From Selaginella moellendorffii (Eukaryota; Streptophyta; Lycopodiopsida; Selaginellales; Selaginellaceae), in assembly GCF_000143415.4 (NCBI RefSeq), contig NW_003314440.1:1-24069 (forward strand): a DNA stretch of 24,069 nucleotides, given 5' to 3'. Below the pieces are notes generated by a model. It saw nothing but the letters and a program-made list of their open reading frames with translations. It was not told where the DNA came from and ran no database searches. Positions 11,340 to 19,332 of the stretch are shown here, in pieces; positions within the stretch are counted from its first letter, which is position 1; every line of letters begins with the position of its first letter. The translations under genes were made by a program, and so were the position numbers.

Positions 11340-12250
11340 GGAAGTGTTGGCAATGTGGAAATAGTTATTGGGGACTACTTTAGTTTTCCAACAACATGAA
11401 ATGAAAGTCTTCTATGTTCCATAGATGGATGCAAAGATTAGGAATGAATAATACATTCAGCATCAACCTCGCATTCTTCGATTTTCTTAATGGGTTACCA
11501 CCTTTAAAAGGTGACACTCCATCCTAGAACATCCTTTGAATAGATTATATTTCTCAAGTGGTGGATATGGTATTCAAGGTGTTGCAATATGAGGGTATTA
11601 TGCTAGTCATTCTTCCTCATTCTTTATTTTGGGGAGGTCTTCTTGCAATGATGGCGGAGAATGATGACTTTAGATTGATTGAGTTTGCATCAAGCTGCCT
11701 ACTCTCAAACATCCCAAGTTGACACAAGCTGATGAGCATGCAAGTTTGGCATTGCTAGGATATGATAGCTCAATAGATATCATCCTGAATGTCATCGATA
11801 AGGACCATTATATAGAGTTCCCTGGCTATCGACACCACCAAAGGCCATGCAAATCCTCTTAGAGTTGTTTTGTTTTCCTAAGGGGATTGTGCTTGATGCT
11901 ATAGCAGGTTTTGATTCAATGGTGCTAACGGCTAAAGAGATTAGCTATGTAGTTTTTTCATTGGAGAAGGAGAGTGCATTTGAAGGTGTTCTTGGGACAT
12001 TTCATAACAGGTGACAATAAAGTATAAATTTCTCAATATAGAAATTCCATCATAGTTGTGCATATTAGGTGGTGGGTTATAATTTGCCATGTTATGCAAA
12101 AGCAATGGCACAAGCTCATATACAACAAGAGCTCACAATTAAAGAGCATAATACTATACGAACTCCTCCTTTGTAGATGTGGATGCCGAGGAAGACTAAG
12201 TTTAGCTTTTTTTTTAGTTAAATTTTTTAGTGGTAATATAGAGTTTCTTC
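11340..12250 (+). pseudogene. DNA methyltransferase-like gene remnant, element 1 copy
   Basis: Frame-broken exons match the methyltransferase part of element 2. In order: SVGNVEIVIGDY (the 'GD' strand preceding motif IV), then DFLNGLPPLKGDTPS at the motif IV position, ISQVVDMVFKVLQYEGIML and ILPHSLFWGGLLAMMAENDD, ADEHASLALLGYDSS, then AMQILLELFCFPKGIVLD and AIAGFDSMVLTAKE (motif I region), ending with NR before a GTGACA donor at about 12010. A second short exon may follow a TATTAG acceptor near 12067. A frameshift separates YRHH from AMQILLELF and a stop follows LLSNIPS. Order (motif IV before motif I) fits permuted N6-adenine/N4-cytosine methyltransferases. The aromatic catalytic motif (DPPY type) is not intact. 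Confidence 0.62.
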
Positions 12251-12411
12251 TTTGACTTATGATATATTAGACTTATATTATTTAGTTTTTTCTTGGACTG
12301 AAAATATGTCTTAAGTTTTGAATAGAATTGTTGGTTCATCTTGAACCAATCATTTAAACATCAACTTTTGTATTTGGTGGACTATATTGACTTTCATTGA
12401 CTTTCATTGAC

Positions 12412-12441
12412 TTGAGCTCAGCTCAAAAACTACCCAGCCCC
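12412..12441 (-). repeat. Right terminal inverted repeat, element 1
   Basis: Reads TTGAGCTCAGCTCAAAAAC then TACCCAGCCCC; its reverse complement matches the left end core (GGGTAGTTTTTGAGCT). It is preceded by TTGACTTTCA-type tandem copies (about 12388-12411), also present at the right end of element 2. Confidence 0.72.
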
Positions 12442-14232
12442 ATACTGGCCCAAACTCAAAGATTAATAGATGGACAATATTAAAGTCAAAGACAATGATA
12501 CTAATAGAATTAATTATTAGTGACTAAATTTTATATTAGAATACAAAAATATTCTAAGTAAGTTATCATCTAAAACCAATATTAGAGGACGGGAACCAGC
12601 AAGATCATTATAGTTGGAAAACATAAAATTCACTATTCAACAAAATTCAATAGCCAATGTATCATCAAGAACATCCAATGACAAAACTTAATTATTAAAG
12701 AGTTTAAATAGCATACTAAACAGCTTATATAACTCAAAGAACACAAAGTATCATTGACTGATAAGCAAAATACTCACAAATGTATTGCCTAAAGGAAATA
12801 ACATCCAATTTATTAGAATCAACTATAGCAATAATTAATATAACAAAATGAGTGTGGTAAGACTAATAAACATTTGTTCATGCCAACTATTACACTACCC
12901 AATTTAAATAGATCTTTATCAATAATACCAAGGAACCAAAGTTGCTCAAGCAAGCATTAGCAACATTCTACCAATATCTCAAAGCTAAGAGATCAATCCA
13001 GAGTAAATCACAAAGAACATGTGGTAATGCGAAAAGCCAAAATCTATCAAAGAGAACAATTAACCCTCATGAAAGAACATCAATCATCCCATCAATGAAG
13101 AAATGCATAATCATTGTCGAAGAAACAATCTACCATCAGGAAGAATGGCAAATCACTCAACACCAACAATAATCTAGCAAAATCTTTGATAAAGATAATC
13201 AACTATCCTAAATGATAGTCAATCATCACCAATGATTGCCAAATGCAAATACTAATTTCACTATCAAAGCTAATAAGCCAAAATGCCTTCTCCAACAACT
13301 CTTAACAAATGGAACAATGAGCATAAAACTCAAAAGACCAAAAGCTCAAAGAAGCTTATAGCCAAGTCTTGCCTAATAATGATCATGAGTCTCACATGAA
13401 CTAATTTCAAAACTAAAGAAGAAATCATGGTACAACCCACAATATCCTCCTCAACACATCCATAAGCTAAATTTCATAATGCAAAGCTAATGAAGAGCAT
13501 ATTTGCATCAATCCAAAAACCAAGCACAACAAAGTTATACTCAACAAGTGATTATCAAATCGATCCTCCATAAATCCATCTATAGCAAGACGTATAACTT
13601 ACTTCATAACAAATATAAGAAGAATCATCAATGATTGATATATTTTAACTCAAATCCAACAAGGAACTAACATCTTCAATATTGATCACTAATTTTTCCT
13701 CTTGTAAAGTTAGCATAGTCCATGATTGAATCACTTTTCAAGGAAAAGCTCAAAGCTTAACCCCATCTAGAACACAACTAACTCAACTTGCCATTTAGTT
13801 TATTTGAATATTAATACAGTTGCTAACTAGTAAATGCATGAATGTTAACAACATAAAGCTAAAATGAAATCATCAACACTATCTACATCAAGATTAATGA
13901 AACTCAATATCAATCCAACGGAGAGACATCTCATTTCATTCGAATCCCAACATCAATAATGTCAACGACAAGGCATCACTTTAATGCCATCAACACTAGA
14001 ACAAAGCTAGACGAAAGCAAGAGTGAATCACCACTCAAAACTCTTTAGCAACAACCATGCTAACTAACATCAAAGATACTTTATTCAGTATTCGAGATTA
14101 ATCCTTCAATAATACTCAGCTACAGATAACATATAAGCAAGGAGTGATTCACCACGTCCAAGACTCAATATAATCAAATAACATGGACTAAACGCAGACA
14201 AATGATATTGATAGAGGTAGAGTCAATACAAC
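12442..14232. other. AT-rich stretch without a recognised gene
   Basis: About 1.8 kb of AT-rich sequence, A/C-rich on the plus strand, with many ATCAAC/AACATC-like words and no recognisable protein, tRNA or rRNA. It lies upstream of the gypsy gag and could include a decayed LTR and leader, but I found no matching LTR on the other side and no primer-binding site. Two loosely similar blocks (GAGTGAATCACCAC near 14021, GAGTGATTCACCAC near 14141) hint at an old tandem duplication. Confidence 0.35.
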
Positions 14233-15108
14233 ATGAAAAACTATGTAAGTTTAACGACACGATTCTTAGCAACACCATCCAGTAAGGTGCATGCTGAAAA
14301 AAGGCAGAATAAAAGTTGGACCAAGATGCAGTCTTGTATCCTTAAAGAATACTTGCCGGATGATCTTGGTCTCAAACTTCGCGCAGAGTTGTGGCAGTTA
14401 AAGCAGCAAGGGGACCTTATGCATTACGTTAATGCATTTGCTTAGAAGTGCATTATGACTGCCAATATGAGGGATAAAGATACTCGAAGTTATTTCTTGG
14501 AGGGTTTAAATGCACTTTCTTGCAATGAGATTTTGAAGTTTAAGCCGAAGACATACCTGAAGTGTAAGGAGACAGTGTAGCAAGTTGCCTTTAGTCACTC
14601 ACTCATAGAACAATATCAATAGCTGTATGCTGGTACCTTGGACAAGAATAAGAATTCTGAGAATAAACAAGGTGATTGGAAACAGAGGGTGGAAGGAAGG
14701 TTCTGCCCTAGAGGCTCACAAGCAACGGTTAATAAAGGTGCTGGTGGTTGGAGACCACTAGCAGCTTCTTTTGGTCCTAGGCTCTTTGTTCCTCCTCCTA
14801 GCGGGTACAAGCAGCAGCAACCTACGAAACCTACTCCTAGCAGAACCAGTAGTGTGGGTCATTGCTTCCATTGTGGAAAGTCAGGACATAGGTCCTTGGA
14901 ATATCTCAACAAATATAAGACAAGGTCTTGTATTAATGTTATGAGGGAAGATAATGGTTGTGAAGCTAAAGGGGTTGACGAGTTGGTCAATGTAGACTAT
15001 GAGGAAGAGGAGGTGAGTTATTTTTGTTACTTTCCTCAAGCTTCTCTCACAATCAATGCAAACACTAATCCGTTGATGTATCTCATAGTCTTTGTCTGCG
15101 GACACTAA
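14233..15108 (+). pseudogene. gag: Gypsy gag with zinc knuckle, decayed
   Basis: Typical retrotransposon gag text: ILKEYLPDDLGLKLRAELW, LKQQGDLMHYVNAF, then after stops YFLEGL. A basic, proline-rich stretch is followed by a zinc knuckle (HCFHCGKSGHRSLEY) near 14860-14905, in which the last cysteine of the CCHC pattern is replaced by tyrosine. Gag forms the particle shell and the knuckle binds RNA. Several stops (for example at about 14443 and 14578) split the frame. Confidence 0.75.
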
Positions 15109-15429
15109 ATCCGAGTGATGATTGACATGGGAGCTATGCACAGCGTGATATCTAAAGGCTTAGTTAAGTTGTTAGGGTTGAATGTTGAGCAAATGTCACC
15201 CATACACTTCTGATTTGCAAAAGGTGGGCAAGTAACCAAAAAATTTATGAGTGATGTTCCAATAAAAATATCCAAGTGGAAAGAAAGAGTGGACTTGGTA
15301 GTGTTGAAGATACCAGATTTTCAGATGGTGTTTAGTATGGATTTCTTCAACAAATATATTAAAGGGATTTATGGTGTTGAAAAAAATTGCATCACATTGA
15401 AGTCAAAAGAACATCCTAATGTGTCCTAG
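15109..15429 (+). pseudogene. Gypsy aspartic protease, decayed
   Basis: MIDMGAMHSVISK near 15117 corresponds to the retropepsin active-site region, where D-T/S-G is expected; here the middle residue is Met (DMG). It is followed by GLNVEQMSPIHF, VPIKISKWKERVDLVVLKI and MDFFNKY, the usual retropepsin pattern. The protein would cut the polyprotein. A stop after SPIHF and the changed active site show decay. Confidence 0.65.
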
Positions 15430-15589
15430 TTGCAAAAGCATTTTTCAAAGGATTGAGATGTTAAGTTCTTGACTGTGAAAGCCGCTCAAAAAGTAGCTAA
15501 GAAGGGATGTCGGACATTTTTGGTTCAAGTGATGGAAGCTGAAGGTGTCGGTAACTTAGTTTGAATCGGTGACAGGGTTGATCCTGTAC

Positions 15590-16105
15590 CAAAGAAGATA
15601 TTAGAGTTTTTGGTGAGGAGTCAGAATATCTTTCTAAAGGATTTGCCACCAGGGTTACCTCTTAGCCATGAGGTTGATCATCGGATTGAGGTCATTCCAG
15701 ATTCTAAACCACCTACAAAAGCTCTATATCGTTTGAATATTAAGGAGATCGCTGAACTCAAGAAGCAACTCACGGACTTCTTGACAAAGGTCATATCCGA
15801 CCAAGCAAATCACTTTATAGAGTGCCAGTTTTTTTTGTTATGAAAAAAGATGGAACCATGAGGATGTGTATTGACAATTGGGCACTCAAAAAAAATCATG
15901 GTCAAAAATAGTTATCCTTTACCTCGCATTGATGACTTGTTTGACCAACTCTTAAAGGCTAAGTATTTTACGCAACTTGATTTGTAGTCTGGGTATTATC
16001 AGATATGGGTGGTAGATCAGGATGTGGAGAAGACAACCTTTAAGACTTGGTATAGATCTTATGAATTCCTTGTCATGCCGTTTGGGTTATGCAATGCTCT
16101 GGCAA
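15590..16105 (+). pseudogene. Gypsy reverse transcriptase, 5' part
   Basis: Recognisable RT sequence: [43 protein letters not shown]-type region with frameshift around 15840, [32 protein letters not shown], and [14 protein letters not shown], ending at 16105 at the insertion point of element 2. Stops occur, for example where LDL is followed by TAG. The sequence continues at 22809. Confidence 0.85.
16097..16105 (+). repeat. Left 9-bp target-site duplication of element 2
   Basis: CTCTGGCAA precedes the left TIR; CTCTAGCAA follows the right TIR (22800-22808), one mismatch. Removing element 2 and one copy restores the RT frame through GLCNALATFN. Confidence 0.88.
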
Positions 16106-16136
16106 GAGCCCGGGTAGGTTTTGAGCTCATGAGCTC
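16106..16136 (+). repeat. Left terminal inverted repeat, element 2
   Basis: Imperfect inverted match to 22770-22799 with core GGGTAGGTTTTGAGCT. It ends in a perfect 14-bp palindrome, GAGCTCATGAGCTC, at 16123-16136. Confidence 0.8.
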
Positions 16137-16293
16137 ATAAGTTGAGTTCATGGCTTCTCAAACATAAGAAGAATATTGGTTCGTCCTTAACCAACATCTT
16201 TTCATTTTTCAAATTTTGATTTAATCTTTATTTTCAAGTAAATTCGACCAATAAAATACAAATATAAATATAGATCCAAACACTAAAAGCAAT

Positions 16294-16527
16294 CTAAAAA
16301 CACTTCTCAAGCTCCGCAACTGTAAAGCTTGCCTGGTGGATGTGATGGTCAATCTTAGGATCTTGGTTTAGTTCCTGCATAAAAATGTAATAGATGTGCT
16401 TGCTGGCTAAATATACCTTTCCCTTGTTCTCCCTCTGTGTAAAATCTAGACAGGTATAGGATGGATTTTCCTGAAAAAACTGTGCACGAACCAACCTTTT
16501 TGAGCTTGACTCTCTCTCACTTGTCAC
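16294..16527 (-). pseudogene. Transposase C-terminal remnant, element 2
   Basis: This segment corresponds to the SWIM-finger end of the element 1 transposase: LDFTQRENKGKVYL then KHIYYIF, ELNQDPK, HHIHQASFTVAELEKCF. The SWIM ligands are damaged (CTC has become YTC and CKH has become SKH). Upstream of the finger the sequence departs from element 1, marking the deletion that removed the rest of the transposase. The C-terminal AELEKCF tail is shared by both copies. Confidence 0.7.
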
Positions 16528-16782
16528 AAAAGAATGAAACTCTCTTGAGGGAAGAGAGCATGGAGATGAGAGGGAGAATAAGTAATCAATGCTACAACTT
16601 TTGTGATTAACTGGCGCTTCTCACTTATAACTGCATTCATTTTAACAATATTATTCCTCGCACAATCAATTATACATATCTTAATATCTAAAGCATTGAA
16701 TGATTGTGTCCAATGATCGCCATTAAAGAGAATGAAAATCATAACCACTAATCATGACTATTGATCACATCTGTTGATTTTT

Positions 16783-16900
16783 AGAGTTTTATGCCTAGGG
16801 TTTTAGTAGCAAAGGGCGAGAGAAAGGTGCATTTGAGCGGGGAAGGGCGAGAGAAAGGAGCTTCAACCTAGCAATGTGCTTCAAGACGCTCCTCAAACAA
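16783..16900 (+). promoter_or_regulatory. Conserved central segment with telo-box-like motif, element 2
   Basis: CCTAGGGTTTTAG lies at about 16795-16807, followed by two GGGCGAGAGAAAGG copies and CAATGTGCTTCAAGACGC, then CAAG|GTATGC, a possible first donor. The shared part is at 9410-9480 in element 1. Likely promoter and leader of the plus-strand cargo gene; inferred from conservation and position. Confidence 0.42.
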
Positions 16901-17476
16901 GGTATGCTTCTGTGAGAAAGTTGGTTCGCGCGTGAATCAATGTCTCCTCACCTTCTTTCTTCCATTAGAAATTTTATCTTTTCTTGACTTTTGTTTTCTC
17001 CTGAGGGATAGAGATGTCGATTCTTGTGCGAACCGACATCTCTTAGCATTCTATTTCATTTTTTGTTTAGGTTTTTGCCCATCTCTACCTCATTTTTTTG
17101 ATTTTTTTCCCTTGTTGAAGGGGTGGGAAAGATTGGTTTGTGTGTGAACCGATGTCTCCCCACCTTCATTTTTTATAGACGCAAGTCTTCTTGGTTTTTT
17201 TCATGTTTCTAGTGGTGAGATCTCTATATTTTAGAAAACAGAGAGAGATAGAAATGTTGGTTCTTGTGCAAACTAACATCTTCAAGGTTTTTTCTTGATT
17301 TTAATGACTTGATAGGGCATTTCATGTGAAAATAAGAGGGTGGAAGATGTTGGTGTAAGCAACCAAAGGGAATGACTCGAGAGACGATCCATGGGGTTCA
17401 AATATAAAGGGAAAGGGCCCATGAACAAGAGTGCACCCCCTTTTCCAATCGGTTAAGGGTCTTGGGATATTTGGGG

Positions 17477-17530
17477 TTAAGCGTCCTTGGGTTTGAATAG
17501 TACTAGGTTGGGTGACCTCTCGGGAAGTCC
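17477..17530 (+). promoter_or_regulatory. 5S-rRNA-like segment in the 5' LTR of TRIM A
   Basis: TTAAGCGTCCTTGGG, TAGTACTAGG and TTGGGTGACCTC...GGGAAGTCC follow the order of the internal pol III control region (A box to C box) of plant 5S rRNA. Cassandra TRIMs are defined by such a segment in the LTR. The 3' part of the gene is best preserved; upstream 5S sequence is not obvious. Confidence 0.8.
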
Positions 17531-17876
17531 AAACTCAGGAGCTTACATTTGGTATCGGAGCGGTCTCGGGTCCGACTTTGTTGGTTGGCTTAGGGGAATC
17601 GCACCACATGTTGATTGACATTTGGTTGGTCTAGTTTGCTCCCACTGGGTTCGACCCGAGGGGTAGGGTGTCAAGAGAGCAAGGCTCTCGGGAGAGTTGC
17701 GGCTTTCAGCTTCCGTTCACGAGGGCGTGAACTTGCAAGAAAGCGTGGTGGATTGTAAGCAACCAAAGGGAACGACTCAAGAGACGATTCATGGGGTTCA
17801 AATATAGAGGGAAAGGGCCCATGAACAAGAGTGCACCCCCTTTTCCAATCGGTTAAGGGTCTTGGGATATTTGGGG

Positions 17877-17930
17877 TTAAGCGTCCTTGGGTTTGAATAG
17901 TACTGGGTTGGGTGACCTCTCGGGAAGTCC
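17877..17930 (+). promoter_or_regulatory. 5S-rRNA-like segment in the 3' LTR of TRIM A
   Basis: Same segment as in the 5' LTR, 400 bp downstream, with TACTGGG in place of TACTAGG. Confidence 0.8.
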
Positions 17931-18598
17931 AAACTCAGGAGCTTACAGTTGGTTCTTGCGCAAACTGCCCTCTCTCATATTCTTGTTGTGTTTTTCTTTT
18001 TTCTCGAGAGGTAGGGTGAGGTTGGTTACCTCTCACAGTGACTTGTGTTTTTTTCCTAAGCATTTCTTGTAGTTTACAATCTATTTTTCATATCTTTTAT
18101 TTACAAAATTTTCTTGTGAGAGCAAATATAAATCAAGCTTAACTGCCTAGAACTTTCAACAAGGGACTTGAACTTAAAATGCCACAAGTTTGCTTTATAT
18201 TACAAGTTAGATTTTATAGTACTTTTATGTTTTATTTTAGAGGAAGCGCCAAGGCCAGCCTCAATGGTCTCGGTCTCCAGGAAAAGGCAGCTGCCTTGAT
18301 CACTGTGGGCTTGGTCGATTGAGTGGAGATTCATCTCAAGTATCCAATGAAGTTTCTGCTAGTTATGCTAGAGGCAACAATGAGCATAACAATGATATGG
18401 ATGTTGAAATGGACACTCAAATTGATGTTGGTGTTATTGTTACTATTGGTACTGGTGTTCCTAAGGCTGCGGCTACTTGTGGTGTGATACTTGAATCTGA
18501 TGTTGGTGGTGGTGGGGGTGTTGTGCCTTTGGTTGCTGAGGCTGCTCGTGGTGAGGTGGATGAACCAGCTAAGGAGGTTATAGGTATTGAACTACTAG

Positions 18599-19045
18599 TG
18601 TAAGCTTCCCGGGAGTCTCTCAAGTCGTTCTCTTTGGTTGCTTACAATCCACCACGCTTCCCTGCAAGTTCACGCCCTCGTGAACGGAAGTTGAGAGCCA
18701 CAACTCTCCCGAGAGCCCTACTCTCTTGACACCCTACCCCTTGGGTCGAGCCTAGTGGGAGTAAATTGGACCAGCCAAATGTCAATTAACATGTGGTGTG
18801 ATTCCCTTAGCCAACCAACAGAGTCGGACCCGAGACCCCTTTGATACCAAATGTAAGCTCCTGAGTTTGGACTTCCCGAGAGGTCACCCAACTCAGTACT
18901 ATTCAAGCCTAAGGACGCTTAACCCCAAATATCCCAAAACCCTTAACCAATTGGAAAAGGGGGTGCACTTTTATTCATGAGCCCTTTCCCTTTATATTTA
19001 AACCCCATGGATCGTGTCTTAAATTGTTCTCTTTGATTGCTTACA
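18599..19045 (-). mobile_element. Cassandra-like TRIM retrotransposon B (minus strand, 3' LTR internally deleted)
   Basis: Same family as TRIM A, opposite orientation. The 5' LTR is 18852-19045 (194 bp) with the 5S-like segment at 18869-18922. The interior is 18647-18851, with the primer-binding site TTGGTATCA read on the minus strand next to the LTR. The 3' LTR is only 48 bp (18599-18646): it keeps the TGTAAGCAACC start and the GCTTACA end but lacks the middle, including the 5S-like part. CTAG borders both sides (18595-18598, 19046-19049), possibly a shortened target duplication. It interrupts the first long exon of the cargo gene. Confidence 0.83.
18869..18922 (-). promoter_or_regulatory. 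5S-rRNA-like segment in the 5' LTR of TRIM B
   Basis: The reverse complement carries TTAAGCGTCCTTAGG, AGTACTGAG and TTGGGTGACCTC, then CGGGAAGTCC, homologous to the TRIM A segments with a few more changes. Confidence 0.77.
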
Positions 19046-19094
19046 CTAGGGGCATGGTAGTTGCTCCTACTGCTCCTTAGGCTGGTGGTGTAGG

Positions 19095-19332
19095 GAGAGC
19101 TAATGGTGGTGAGGGATTATGCATGCATGATTCTGACACCATCTTGAATGATCGGACACAATCATCCAAGCTCAAGAACGGACTGTCAATAAAATGTTAT
19201 AGGAAATGGTGTGGAGAGCTAATGGTGGTGAGGGATTATGCATGCATGATTCTGACACCATCTTGAATGATCGGACACAATCATCCAAGCTCAAGAACGG
19301 ACAGTCAATAAAGTGTTATAAGAAATGGTGTG
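19095..19332 (+). repeat. Tandem duplication of 119 bp inside the cargo gene
   Basis: Units 19095-19213 and 19214-19332 are nearly identical, starting GAGAGCTAATGGTGGTGAGG and ending AAATGGTGTG. Differences are few (GGACTGTC/GGACAGTC, AAAATG/AAAGTG, TAGG/TAAG). 119 is not a multiple of three, so the duplication itself shifts the frame. Confidence 0.9.

Larger units (their letters stand above)
5369..12441. mobile_element. TIR DNA transposon, copy 1 (Mutator-like type), decayed, with methyltransferase-like cargo
   Basis: The ends match those of a second copy at 16106-22799. The left end starts GAGCCCAAGTAGGTTTTGAG; the right end, reverse-complemented, starts GGGGCTGGGTAGTTTTTGAG. Left-end homology with copy 2 runs about 350 bp (5369-5725), resumes at about 9220-9480, and again from about 11340 to the right end. 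Between lie a minus-strand SWIM transposase remnant and a plus-strand methyltransferase remnant. Expected 9-bp flanks do not match here (CATCGCAAG before the left end, ATACTGGCC after the right end), so one side was probably rearranged or deleted after insertion. Mutator-like is favoured from the 9-bp duplication at copy 2 and the SWIM finger; a KDZ/Zisupton-like or other SWIM-bearing family is an alternative. Confidence 0.75.
17354..17947 (+). mobile_element. Cassandra-like TRIM retrotransposon A (complete, 594 bp)
   Basis: Two 194-bp LTRs, 17354-17547 and 17754-17947, start TGTAAGC and end GCTTACA. They flank a 206-bp interior with no coding capacity. A perfect 5-bp duplication GTTGG lies at 17349-17353 and 17948-17952. 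The interior begins with TGGTATCGGAGC (17550-17561), matching the primer-binding site for initiator methionine tRNA with one change. A purine-rich tract precedes the 3' LTR. Each LTR holds a 5S-rRNA-like segment. Such elements lack enzymes and depend on other retrotransposons for mobility. The two LTRs differ at only a few sites by eye, so this insertion is fairly recent compared with its surroundings. Confidence 0.88.
16918..17975. repeat. Array of degenerate hairpin-forming repeats in element 2
   Basis: A motif of the form GTTGGTTC-TTGTGC-GAACCGACATC recurs near 16918, 17008, 17129, 17252 and, split by TRIM A, 17344/17948. The clearest copy at about 17006-17040 has 14-bp arms (AGAGATGTCGATTC / GAACCGACATCTCT) with one mismatch and a 6-nt loop. 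Spacing is about 90-125 bp with T-rich sequence between. It may be an old tandem array within a long intron or leader of the cargo gene. I see no coding sequence. Confidence 0.6.

Noticed and set aside
12322-12345. TTGGTTCA-TCT-TGAACCAA hairpin as a terminator or regulatory site
   Set aside because: Short arms of 8 bp in AT-rich decayed sequence, with no counterpart of the same form in element 2.
5369-12441. Pack-MULE that captured the 4CL and SMC6 exons
   Set aside because: Both exons lie outside the element's left end, so they are flanking sequence, not cargo of this element.
12942-13172. 76-codon plus-strand frame in the AT-rich stretch
   Set aside because: Low-complexity composition with no conserved pattern; expected by chance in A/C-rich sequence.
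17477-17530. Genuine 5S rRNA gene
   Set aside because: Only the 3' control-region part is similar, it lies within an LTR, and it recurs at the same place in each full-length LTR.
18319-18603. A stand-alone small Gly/Asp-rich protein starting at TTG 18319
   Set aside because: The frame is open back to a splice acceptor at 18240 and ends inside TRIM B, so it is an exon piece of the cargo gene.
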